Below are positions 1 to 6,500 of a stretch of DNA of 6,500 nucleotides, piece by piece (the first letter of the stretch is position 1; each line of letters opens with the position of its first letter). The position numbers and the translations under genes were made by a program. Under the pieces are notes generated by a model. That model saw nothing but the letters and a program-made list of their open reading frames with translations. It had not been told where the DNA came from and did not search any database. The stretch is from assembly GCA_903937225.1 (NCBI GenBank), contig CAIZYO010000206.1, forward strand, positions 1-6,500, given 5' to 3'. This stretch comes from an uncultured Chloroflexota bacterium (GTDB taxonomy: Bacteria > Chloroflexota > Limnocylindria > Limnocylindrales > Limnocylindraceae).

Positions 1-462
1 CGGTGCCAGCGTGAGGAAGATCGGCTCCATCTCCTTCACTGGTGCGGCGTCGCCGCCCACCATCATGCAGTAGCCGTTCTCAAGACCCCAGACACCACCC
101 GAAGTTCCGGCATCAATAAAGTGGATGCCGTGCCCAGCAAGCTTCTCGTGTCGGCGGATCGTGTCGTGGAAGTTGGAGTTGCCTCCATCAATGATCGTGT
201 CGCCTTTCCCAAGGAGTGGGATGAGTTCGTCGATCATGGCCTCGGTTGCATCGCCGCTCGGCACCATCACCCAGACCTTTCGTGGAGATGGGAGCGCGGC
301 AACGAGGTCCTTCACGCTGTAGGTGGGGGTGGCGCCATCTTTTGCGATCTCGTCGGTCTTCTCTCGCGAGCGGTTCCAGATGGCTACCTCATGTCCGCCT
401 CGAAGGAGGCGCTTGACCATGTTGCCGCCCATCTTTCCAAGACCAATAAATCCGATCTTCAC
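1..462 (-). CDS. gnd: 6-phosphogluconate dehydrogenase, decarboxylating, short type (partial, N-terminal 154 residues)
   Basis: This enzyme oxidatively decarboxylates 6-phosphogluconate to ribulose-5-phosphate in the cytoplasm, the last oxidative step of the pentose phosphate pathway. The visible protein starts MKIGFIGLGKMG, a Rossmann nucleotide-binding motif (G7-x-G9-x-x-G12). It continues with NRSREK at 30-35 (cofactor ribose/phosphate region), DGGNS at 92-96, and D118-AGTSGGVWGLENGYC, the substrate-site block. The GTSGGVWGLE form is characteristic of the short, roughly 300-340 residue 6PGDH class (YqeC/GntZ-like) rather than the 470-residue class. The start is a GTG at 462-460 that places the Rossmann strand at the very N-terminus and lies 5 nt after a GAGGAGG ribosome binding site. 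The 3' end lies beyond position 1. It is the fourth gene of a minus-strand sugar-phosphate cluster, 73 nt after pgi. The family is clear; the long/short class is inferred from motifs because the C-terminal half is missing. Confidence 0.95.
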   Translation of the reverse strand, partial: MKIGFIGLGKMGGNMVKRLLRGGHEVAIWNRSREKTDEIAKDGATPTYSVKDLVAALPSPRKVWVMVPSGDATEAMIDELIPLLGKGDTIIDGGNSNFHDTIRRHEKLAGHGIHFIDAGTSGGVWGLENGYCMMVGGDAAPVKEMEPIFLTLAP

Positions 463-467
463 AGGAG

Positions 468-474
468 CCTCCTC
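468..474 (-). promoter_or_regulatory. Ribosome binding site of gnd (GAGGAGG)
   Basis: On the minus strand GAGGAGG lies 5 nt before the GTG codon at 462-460. It is a near-perfect Shine-Dalgarno sequence. It decides for the GTG start, since no ATG sits at the beginning of the Rossmann fold. Confidence 0.8.
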
Positions 475-535
475 ACTTGTGGCCACACCTGGGCCGTCAC
501 TGAGATGCTAGCGCGTGCGTGCGACCCGCTGTGGA

Positions 536-2293
536 TCAGGCACTAAGCGCGCGGCGGAAGAGCGACTCCACCGCTGCGAGCCCAGCGTCTGGGTTCGAGC
601 CGAGGTGGATGCGAAGGATCGGCAGATCATGGGCCACAAGTGAACGTGCGTCACCAAGTGCCTGTGCGTCAACAAGTTGACCGAAGGTGAAACTGCTCCC
701 AGGAATCTCAAGGTCGTGCGGTCGTCCTGCAACGAGTTGGATAAACCAGCCGATCGGCGCGCCGCCCTTGTGCAGCTGCCCCGTTGAATGGAGGAAGCGC
801 GGACCGTAGCCAACGGTGGTGGCGCGGTGTGTCCCATCGCGCAGCAGCAGGCGGAGTGCGGTGAGCGCCGCCGTCCTTTCGGACGTGGTGGCGACGTACG
901 CATGGATGCCAATGTAGCCGCGCTGCGCAAGTCGCTGGAGCTGACCGGCAACAAGTTTCACCGCGTCATCTGCAAATGCGGCGGGGAGCGCGCCGTCTAC
1001 CCAGAGCTGAAGTGGCCCGTCGGCACACTTCGGAGTCAGTTCTGGGAGTGCGCCAGTTGCGGCGAGTTCACCGAGCACTGCGCTGGTGTTCTGCTTGGAC
1101 TCGGTCACATTCGGCTCATCAAATGGATTGATGCCCAGAACGACGCCTGCGATCGCTGTTGCCGCCTCCCAGTGAAGGAACTCTCCGCCAAGATCAATGG
1201 CGTCACTCAGCGTGTAGCTGATGACGGGGTGTCCTGCCGCCGCAAGTTCGTTGAGTCGGTTCTCAGCGGACGTTCCATCTGCAGCACGTGGTGCGCGGCC
1301 GCCGTTTAGCGCGATGCGCACGAAGAGGCGATCGTCCTGGTAGCTCTCAAGCGCGCCGAGCGGTTCAAGGTCAACGGGGACGACGCCTACGCCCTGCTTT
1401 CCCGTGCTCTCAGCAACGAGCTGCTCTGCCCATGCGCCGAAGCCGTGGATCGGCTCATCAACGAGGAGGGTCAACTTATCGCGCCCCTCGCGCGCGAGCG
1501 CTCCAATGATCACGCCGAGCGCAACGGCACGGTTGGCGGTTGGCTCTGGCTCGCGCAGCTGGGCGGCAGCGACGGCGCCTGCAGCGAGCAGCGAATCCAG
1601 GTCAATGCCAAGAAGGCTTGCTGGCACGAGCCCAACAAAGCTAAGTGCGGAGTAGCGTCCACCAATGTCAGCGGGGTTCAAGAAGCGTTCGAGCATCCGC
1701 TCGTTCCCCGGAATCCCATCAATGCTTGGCGAGGGGTCGCTGATTGCGATCATTGAAGCGAACGGATCTTCGCCTTGATTGAGCGCGCTTGAGATCCATC
1801 CCGCCGCATAGGCGGCGAACGAGAGCGTCTCCGTGGTGGTGCCAGACTTGCTTGCAACGATCACCAGCGTCTTGGCAGGGTTGAGGCCAACGAGCGCCGC
1901 CGCAACCGCCTCCGGGTCCGTGGAGTCACAGACGCGAATCTTCAGCCACTCGCTGATCGATGCGAACGCGGTGGCGAGCACTTCGGGGGCGAGAGAGGAG
2001 CCACCCATCCCCGCCACGATTGCCGTGGTGAATCCTGCGTCGCGCACCTTCTCACCGAACGCTTCAAGAGCTGGGACCTGCTCGGTGAAGTGCGCTGGCG
2101 CGTCGAGCCAGCCGAGCCGATTTGCGATCTTCGCCTGCACTTCAGCGTCACGGCTCCAGAGTGTGACGTCCTTATCGGCAAGTCGCGTCGCCCACTCTTC
2201 GCTGCGCGCGCGCTCGAACACTGCGCTGATTGCTGCGAGATCTGAAGCGCGGCCGACGCGTGCAGAGAAGGGGAGTCGTAGCTCGCCGCTCAT
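536..2293 (-). CDS. pgi: Glucose-6-phosphate isomerase, similar to the Pgi half of transaldolase-Pgi fusions
   Basis: Interconverts glucose-6-phosphate and fructose-6-phosphate in the cytoplasm. The 585-residue protein has two SIS-type sugar-phosphate modules. GMGGSS (95-100) and SKSGTTTET (148-156) bind the phosphate, and GGRYSALS (211-218) matches PGI signature 1. ESTGK (295-299) aligns with the classical ESNGK motif, making E295 the likely base. INPFDEPNVTESK (388-400) aligns with the classical region ending in the catalytic lysine, so K400 is the likely equivalent. Residues from about 405 on form an extra C-terminal region with GYGPRFLHSTGQLHKGG (495-511), a block I recognise from bifunctional transaldolase/Pgi proteins. 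Residues around 44-63 (TLWSRD...NRLGWL) resemble the start of the Pgi half of those fusions. No transaldolase domain precedes it. ATG at 2293 overlaps the rpiB stop as ATGA and has GAAGGAG 5 nt upstream. Family assignment is firm; catalytic residues are assigned by motif alignment only. Confidence 0.95.
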   Translation of the reverse strand: MSGELRLPFSARVGRASDLAAISAVFERARSEEWATRLADKDVTLWSRDAEVQAKIANRLGWLDAPAHFTEQVPALEAFGEKVRDAGFTTAIVAGMGGSSLAPEVLATAFASISEWLKIRVCDSTDPEAVAAALVGLNPAKTLVIVASKSGTTTETLSFAAYAAGWISSALNQGEDPFASMIAISDPSPSIDGIPGNERMLERFLNPADIGGRYSALSFVGLVPASLLGIDLDSLLAAGAVAAAQLREPEPTANRAVALGVIIGALAREGRDKLTLLVDEPIHGFGAWAEQLVAESTGKQGVGVVPVDLEPLGALESYQDDRLFVRIALNGGRAPRAADGTSAENRLNELAAAGHPVISYTLSDAIDLGGEFLHWEAATAIAGVVLGINPFDEPNVTESKQNTSAVLGELAATGALPELTPKCADGPLQLWVDGALPAAFADDAVKLVAGQLQRLAQRGYIGIHAYVATTSERTAALTALRLLLRDGTHRATTVGYGPRFLHSTGQLHKGGAPIGWFIQLVAGRPHDLEIPGSSFTFGQLVDAQALGDARSLVAHDLPILRIHLGSNPDAGLAAVESLFRRALSA

Positions 2294-2757
2294 CCCTGCT
2301 CCTTCTCAATCTGTTGCACCTTGTTGGTGCGGCGGACAAATCGCTCGGCGTCACTCGGCGTGGCGGCGAGGAATGCGGCGAGCACCGTGGCTGCGGTTGC
2401 GGAGTCAATCACCTTTGAACCGAGCGAAAGCACATTCATGGCGTCGTGAACCACACCCTGCTCCGCTGATGCGGGATCATGCGCAATGGATGCACGAATA
2501 CCGTTGAACTTGTTCGCGGCGATCGTGACGCCGATCCCTGAGCCGCAGATCAGCAGGCCGCGCTCTGCACCACCGCGCTGCATCAGTTCGGCTACCGCAC
2601 GTGACGCATCCGGGTAGTCGTCTGTGAGATCGCTCCCGTCGCCACCAAGGTCGATCCCCTCCCAGTCAGGGGCGATCGTCTGAAGTTCGTTGAGCAGTGC
2701 AGCCTTGAGCGCAGCACCTGCGTGATCTGCGGCAATCGCGAGCTTACGAGCCGACAC
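2290..2757 (-). CDS. rpiB: Ribose-5-phosphate isomerase B
   Basis: Interconverts ribose-5-phosphate and ribulose-5-phosphate in the non-oxidative pentose phosphate pathway. The protein is about 155 residues, the usual RpiB size. With the GTG start, visible RpiB/LacAB-family motifs are ADHAG (10-14), DDYPD (46-50), CGSGIGVTIAANKFNGIRA (71-89) with the catalytic cysteine at C71, and VVHDAMNVLSLG (102-113) with the active-site histidine at H104. The CGSGIG...ANK form and the pentose phosphate neighbours favour RpiB over galactose-6-phosphate isomerase LacA/LacB. I chose GTG at 2757-2755 because it comes one nucleotide after the tkt stop and puts the first beta strand at the normal position. An in-frame ATG at 2778 would add seven residues and overlap tkt by 20 nt, but no Shine-Dalgarno sequence precedes it. 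The gene ends in the ATGA overlap with pgi. Confidence 0.93.
   Translation of the reverse strand: MSARKLAIAADHAGAALKAALLNELQTIAPDWEGIDLGGDGSDLTDDYPDASRAVAELMQRGGAERGLLICGSGIGVTIAANKFNGIRASIAHDPASAEQGVVHDAMNVLSLGSKVIDSATAATVLAAFLAATPSDAERFVRRTNKVQQIEKEQG
2299..2305 (-). promoter_or_regulatory. Ribosome binding site of pgi (GAAGGAG), inside the end of rpiB
   Basis: GAAGGAG on the minus strand ends 5 nt before the pgi ATG at 2293-2291. It lies within the last codons of rpiB (KEQG). With the ATGA overlap it indicates translational coupling of pgi to rpiB. Confidence 0.75.
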
Positions 2758-2758
2758 C

Positions 2759-4807
2759 TCAGCTGACCTGATGACCATCGTGGAGGTGCGGCGTTGGGAT
2801 CACGCCGCGGTGCGTTCCAGCGATTACGCCGCGCGCAACCTCTGCAATCCGCTCCGGTGTGAAGCCGAACTCGGCGAAGAGTGTTGGTGCTGGCGCCGAT
2901 GCACCGAAGCGATCCATGGCGATGATTGCGCCATCACTCCCCGTCCAGCGATCCCATCCGAGGCTGACCCCGGCTTCGATGCCGACGCGCGCGCGCACCG
3001 CGGCGGGGAGGACTGACTCGCGGTACGCAGCGTCTTGATCGCCGAAGAGTTCGAGGCATGGCGCTGAGACCACGCGCGTAGGCGTGCCTGAAGCTTCCAG
3101 GAGTTCTGCTGCGGAGACGGCGAGGTGTACCTCTGAGCCTGTTGCAATGAGGATCGCTTGCGCCTGTGCACTCGCTTCACGCACAACATATGCGCCGCGC
3201 TTTACGCCAGCCGCCGCTCCAGTGATGGAGCCAGGTAGCACGGGCAGCTTCTGTCGCGTGAAGGCGAGCACCGTCGGTGCGCTGCGTCGTTCAATAGCAA
3301 CGCCCCATGCATGTGCCGCTTCGTTTGGATCTCCTGGGCGGAAGAAGCGCAGGTTTGGGATGGCACGGAGTGCGGCGTAGTGTTCAACCGGCTGGTGCGT
3401 TGGCCCGTCCTCGCCAAGTCCAATGGAGTCATGAGTGAAGACGAAGATGCTGCCGAGTCCAGCAAGTGCTGCGAGTCGGAGCGAGCCGCGCATGTAATCG
3501 CTGAAGGTGAGGAAGGTGGCGCTGAACGGGATCAGTCCGCCGTGATACGCGATCCCGTTGGTGATCGCCGCCATCGCGTGCTCGCGCACGCCGAAGCTGA
3601 TGTTGCGACCAGACTCCGTTGCGGTGAAGCGGCCGCCCTCATGAATGTCGGTGAGGTTCGACTCAGAGAGGTCGGCGCTGCCGCCGATCAGTTCTGGCAG
3701 CACCGCGGCGAGCGCCTTGATGCTCGACTGGCTGACGTTGCGCGTTGGCGCATCACCGCCAAGTTCGTATACGGGCAGCGCGTGCCCCCAGCCGCTCGGC
3801 AGCCCGCCCGCCATGCGGCGCTGGAGTTCCGCCGCCTCTGCAGGGAAGGCGGTCGCGTAGGCGAGGAGTCGCTTGGTGTGCGCCGCAACGAGCGTTTCAC
3901 CACTGGTGATCGCGCCGCGGTAGAACTCGGCAACATCTGCGGGAACGTCGAAGGTTGCATCTGGATTTGCGCCGTATGCCGCCTTCGTGAGTTTCACCTC
4001 GTCTGGGCCGAGTGGTGCGCCGTGTGACTTCTGGCTCCCTGCCTTGTTCGGCGAACCGAAACCGATCACGGTGCGAATTGCGATAAGGCTCGGTCGGTCA
4101 TCCTTGATTGCTGCGTTGATCGCTGCATCAATGGAGGCAACGTCGTTGCCGTCAGCAACGCTGCTGGTGTGCCAGCCGTAGGCGTCAAAGCGCTTCTTTA
4201 CATCTTCCGACCAGGCGGTTGATGTTGGTCCATCAAGTTGAATCAGGTTGTCATCCCAGAGGTAGATCAACTTGCCGAGCTTCAGGTGCCCCGCGAGTGA
4301 TGCCGCCTCGGAGGCGAGCCCTTCTTGGAGGTCGCCGTCTGAGACGATCGCGAAGACGCGGTGATCAATCACGGTGTGCCCTGGTCGATTGAATTCTTCG
4401 GCGAGGCGCCGCTCGGCGATCGCCATACCGACACCGTTCGCGAATCCCTGGCCGAGCGGACCCGTGGTGGCTTCAACGCCGGCGGTGAGGCCGTACTCCG
4501 GGTGGCCAGGTGTGAGAGAGCCCCACTGTCGGAATGACTTCAGATCATCAATCGTGAGCCCGTAGCCGGTGAGGTGAAGTAGCGAATAGAGGAGCGCGCT
4601 GGCGTGACCGTTGGAGAGGACGAAGCGGTCGCGGTCGAACCAGCCAGGGGTACGAGGCGCATGGCGGAGGTGGCGTGTCCAGATCGTGTGTGCCATCGGC
4701 GCGCAACCCATCGGGGCGCCGGGGTGGCCAGAGTTTGCCGCCTGGACGGTGTCAATTGCGAGGGTGCGGATTGTGGTGATTGCGGACTGCTCGAGTCGTG
4801 GATCCAT
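2759..4807 (-). CDS. tkt: Transketolase
   Basis: Thiamine-diphosphate enzyme that moves two-carbon ketol units between sugar phosphates, for example xylulose-5-phosphate plus ribose-5-phosphate to glyceraldehyde-3-phosphate plus sedoheptulose-7-phosphate. At 682 residues it is full length for the family. The N-terminal TPP domain has SGHPGAPMG (26-34), SNGHAS (65-70), TPGHPE (99-104), TTGPLGQG (114-121) and the metal/TPP-binding stretch SDGDLQEG (156-163) to WDDN (184-187). The pyrimidine-binding domain has FGVREH (405-410), where E409 is the likely catalytic glutamate, and [11 protein letters not shown] (463-473), typical of transketolase. The C-terminal domain includes ATGSEVHLA (555-563). 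The first base of the usual GDG motif is serine here, a substitution I believe occurs in other transketolases. ATG at 4807 follows GAGGGGG by 6 nt. Longer in-frame readings back to 5122 run antisense through the transporter gene and are not supported. First gene of the pentose phosphate cluster. Confidence 0.97.
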   Translation of the reverse strand: MDPRLEQSAITTIRTLAIDTVQAANSGHPGAPMGCAPMAHTIWTRHLRHAPRTPGWFDRDRFVLSNGHASALLYSLLHLTGYGLTIDDLKSFRQWGSLTPGHPEYGLTAGVEATTGPLGQGFANGVGMAIAERRLAEEFNRPGHTVIDHRVFAIVSDGDLQEGLASEAASLAGHLKLGKLIYLWDDNLIQLDGPTSTAWSEDVKKRFDAYGWHTSSVADGNDVASIDAAINAAIKDDRPSLIAIRTVIGFGSPNKAGSQKSHGAPLGPDEVKLTKAAYGANPDATFDVPADVAEFYRGAITSGETLVAAHTKRLLAYATAFPAEAAELQRRMAGGLPSGWGHALPVYELGGDAPTRNVSQSSIKALAAVLPELIGGSADLSESNLTDIHEGGRFTATESGRNISFGVREHAMAAITNGIAYHGGLIPFSATFLTFSDYMRGSLRLAALAGLGSIFVFTHDSIGLGEDGPTHQPVEHYAALRAIPNLRFFRPGDPNEAAHAWGVAIERRSAPTVLAFTRQKLPVLPGSITGAAAGVKRGAYVVREASAQAQAILIATGSEVHLAVSAAELLEASGTPTRVVSAPCLELFGDQDAAYRESVLPAAVRARVGIEAGVSLGWDRWTGSDGAIIAMDRFGASAPAPTLFAEFGFTPERIAEVARGVIAGTHRGVIPTPHLHDGHQVS

Positions 4808-4813
4808 AGGTAA

Positions 4814-4820
4814 CCCCCTC
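4814..4820 (-). promoter_or_regulatory. Ribosome binding site of tkt (GAGGGGG)
   Basis: GAGGGGG on the minus strand sits 6 nt upstream of the ATG at 4807-4805. It fixes the tkt start and rules out the upstream in-frame extension. Confidence 0.75.
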
Positions 4821-4841
4821 GATGTTGGCTGGTGTCCGTTG

Positions 4842-4847
4842 ATTGTA
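4842..4847 (-). promoter_or_regulatory. Candidate -10 element for the tkt-rpiB-pgi operon
   Basis: TACAAT on the minus strand matches the sigma-70-type -10 consensus TATAAT at five of six positions. It would start transcription near 4835, leaving a leader of about 28 nt with the tkt ribosome binding site. No good -35 is found at 16-18 nt spacing (best hexamers match TTGACA at only two positions). The promoter may therefore be weak or activator-dependent. Assigned by eye only. Confidence 0.4.
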
Positions 4848-4851
4848 GACT
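4846..4851 (+). promoter_or_regulatory. Candidate -10 element for the EamA transporter gene
   Basis: TAGACT matches TATAAT at four of six positions and lies 29 nt before the transporter ATG. TTGGCT at 4825-4830 could be a -35, but the 15-nt spacing is short. It overlaps by two bases the candidate tkt -10 on the other strand, so the two promoters would be back to back. Weak evidence. Confidence 0.25.
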
Positions 4852-4862
4852 CCCTCGGAGTC
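4848..4862. repeat. Perfect inverted repeat (6-bp arms, 3-nt spacer) in the tkt/transporter intergenic region
   Basis: The arms are GACTCC and GGAGTC, separated by CTC. The repeat directly abuts the candidate tkt -10 (4842-4847), in its -35/-10 spacer, and overlaps the candidate plus-strand -10. That is a plausible place for a repressor operator acting on both promoters. A repeat this small can arise by chance, so only its position makes it notable. Confidence 0.4.
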
Positions 4863-4870
4863 AGTAGTAC

Positions 4871-4876
4871 TGGAGG
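4871..4876 (+). promoter_or_regulatory. Ribosome binding site of the EamA transporter gene (TGGAGG)
   Basis: TGGAGG lies 4 nt before ATG 4881. It supports that start over the in-frame ATG at 4899 and over longer readings that begin at 4611 inside tkt. Confidence 0.6.
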
Positions 4877-4880
4877 CGCA

Positions 4881-5810
4881 ATGCCCCGAAGAAACCTCAT
4901 GGGCCGTCGTCCAACGAGCGTGCGCGCGGTCGCCGAAGTTGGCGTGCTGGTCGCCATGCTGATCTGGGCGGCGAACTTCACGGTGGTGAAGGCGGCGGTC
5001 ACCGCGTGGCCAGTGCTCCCCTTTTCCGCGATCCGGATCACGGCGGCAGGACTGATCGTGCTCCTCTGGACGCAACTACGCGGCGGGAGCATCCGAATGG
5101 CTCCGCGCGACCTTCTGATCACTGGCGCATTCGGCGTGATCGGCCAAGGGACCTATCAACTCCTTTGGGCTGGGTCGCTCGGAACCATCAATGCTGGAAC
5201 GAGCGCACTGCTGATCTCCGTGACACCGTTCCTTACCGCCATCTTTGCCGCGCTCTTCCGCATTGATCCGCTGCGGCCGGCAACAGTTGCTGGTGGCTTG
5301 ATCGCGTTTGCGGGCGTGACCGCCGTTGCACTTGGCGAAGGTGCGGGTGCGTTTGGAGGGACAACCGCTGGCGTCACTGCAACGCTGCTCGCCGCCGCCT
5401 GTTGGGCTTCGTATCTTCTCGCCGGCGCACGGGTGATCCCGCGCACTGGCGCACTCGCGTTCACGGGGTGGAGCATGGTGATCGGTGGGGCTGTGTTGAT
5501 TCCCTTCGGCGCGAGTCAGTGGACGGACCTCGGTTCGCCAGCAATCCCAGCCGTTGCACTGTTTGGCATCCTCTATGCCACCTTCGGTTCAAGTAGCCTT
5601 GCAAACGTCCTCTACTTCACCGCTGTCCCCGTGGTTGGCCCCGCGCGCGTGGCGAGTTTCCAGCTCCTTGTCCCGTTTCTTGCCGTGGTGATTTCCGCGG
5701 TTGTCCTTGGTGAGGCACTCGAACCGGTTCAGGCAATCGGCGGTGCGCTCATCTTGCTCGGCATCTGGGCTGGTCGCCAAACCCAACTCCCATTCCGACG
5801 CCGGCTGCGA

Positions 5811-5813
<3 letters not shown>
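4881..5813 (+). CDS. EamA/DMT-superfamily transporter, substrate unknown
   Basis: A 310-residue integral membrane protein of the drug/metabolite transporter superfamily, built from two EamA repeats of about five helices each (ten predicted in all). The first repeat begins [18 protein letters not shown] (21-38) and includes [22 protein letters not shown] (105-126). The second begins near 164 ([20 protein letters not shown]) and ends with [34 protein letters not shown] (262-295), the typical TPF/VPF helix followed by the GE..... G..LI.. ending. Arginine-rich ends ([10 protein letters not shown] and RRRLR) suggest both termini face the cytoplasm. Family members export or import amino acids, drugs or metabolites, and the sequence does not tell which applies. 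It is transcribed away from the pentose phosphate cluster and towards pyrG. A link to sugar-phosphate metabolism is not implied. The size is normal for the family and I see no defects. Confidence 0.9.

Positions 5814-6500
<687 letters not shown>

Noticed and set aside
478..487. 10-bp palindrome TGTGGCCACA just upstream of the gnd ribosome binding site
   Set aside because: Several palindromes of this length are expected by chance in 6.5 kb. No promoter element nearby is good enough to make it a likely operator, though it could be checked for conservation.
463..535. Possible separate promoter for gnd (TAGCAT-like -10 on the minus strand)
   Set aside because: It matches only four of six consensus positions and has no acceptable -35. 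Read-through from pgi is equally likely.
121..546. 141-codon plus-strand open frame at the left end
   Set aside because: It is antisense to the clear 6-phosphogluconate dehydrogenase gene and has no recognisable domain.
1833..2507. 224-codon plus-strand open frame antisense to pgi and rpiB, plus smaller ones around 788-1756
   Set aside because: Compositional shadows, rich in Ala, Arg and Ser with no recognisable motif. They cover well-supported genes on the minus strand.
3311..4027. 238-codon plus-strand open frame antisense to tkt
   Set aside because: Its product shows no recognisable family, and it mirrors the GC-rich codon structure of a certain gene on the other strand.
4611..4880. In-frame upstream extension of the transporter reading frame, adding 90 residues
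   Set aside because: It lies antisense within the start of tkt and across the divergent promoter region. The EamA fold begins after 4881, which has a ribosome binding site.
4808..5122. In-frame upstream extension of the tkt reading frame on the minus strand, adding 105 residues
   Set aside because: It runs antisense through the transporter gene and looks low in folding content (many Arg, Pro, Ser, Thr). The ATG at 4807 has a good ribosome binding site and the normal transketolase N-terminus.

Overview
This window is an ordinary, gene-dense stretch of bacterial core metabolism. It looks GC-rich, roughly 60% by eye. Short intergenic gaps, an ATGA stop/start overlap and GTG starts fit a compact chromosome. 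The organism is probably a member of the Chloroflexota or an actinobacterium-like lineage. That placement is an inference and low in confidence; it rests on a glucose-6-phosphate isomerase resembling the Pgi half of transaldolase-Pgi fusion proteins, a short-type 6-phosphogluconate dehydrogenase, and the style of the CTP synthase.

The left three quarters (1-4807) is one minus-strand cluster for the pentose phosphate pathway. In order of transcription it reads tkt (transketolase, 4807-2759), rpiB (ribose-5-phosphate isomerase B, 2757-2290), pgi (glucose-6-phosphate isomerase, 2293-536) and gnd (6-phosphogluconate dehydrogenase, 462 to beyond position 1, 3' end missing). The first three genes are almost certainly co-transcribed and translationally coupled. 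gnd follows after 73 nt with its own strong ribosome binding site. Together they would link glucose-6-phosphate and fructose-6-phosphate to oxidative decarboxylation of 6-phosphogluconate, and then interconvert pentose and triose/hexose phosphates. Transaldolase, glucose-6-phosphate dehydrogenase and 6-phosphogluconolactonase are not seen here.

A 73-nt divergent intergenic region (4808-4880) separates tkt from a plus-strand gene for an EamA/DMT-family membrane transporter (4881-5813). It holds candidate back-to-back -10 elements and a perfect 6-bp inverted repeat. A 66-nt gap (5814-5879) with a perfect 8-bp hairpin follows, and then the first 207 codons of pyrG (CTP synthase), which runs off the right end.

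I see no mobile element, CRISPR array, tRNA/rRNA gene or defence system, and nothing that looks like a new multi-gene system. The points worth a second look are modest: a stand-alone Pgi of the fusion type without its transaldolase, an NADP-type cofactor motif in a short 6PGDH, and the two small regulatory-looking intergenic regions.
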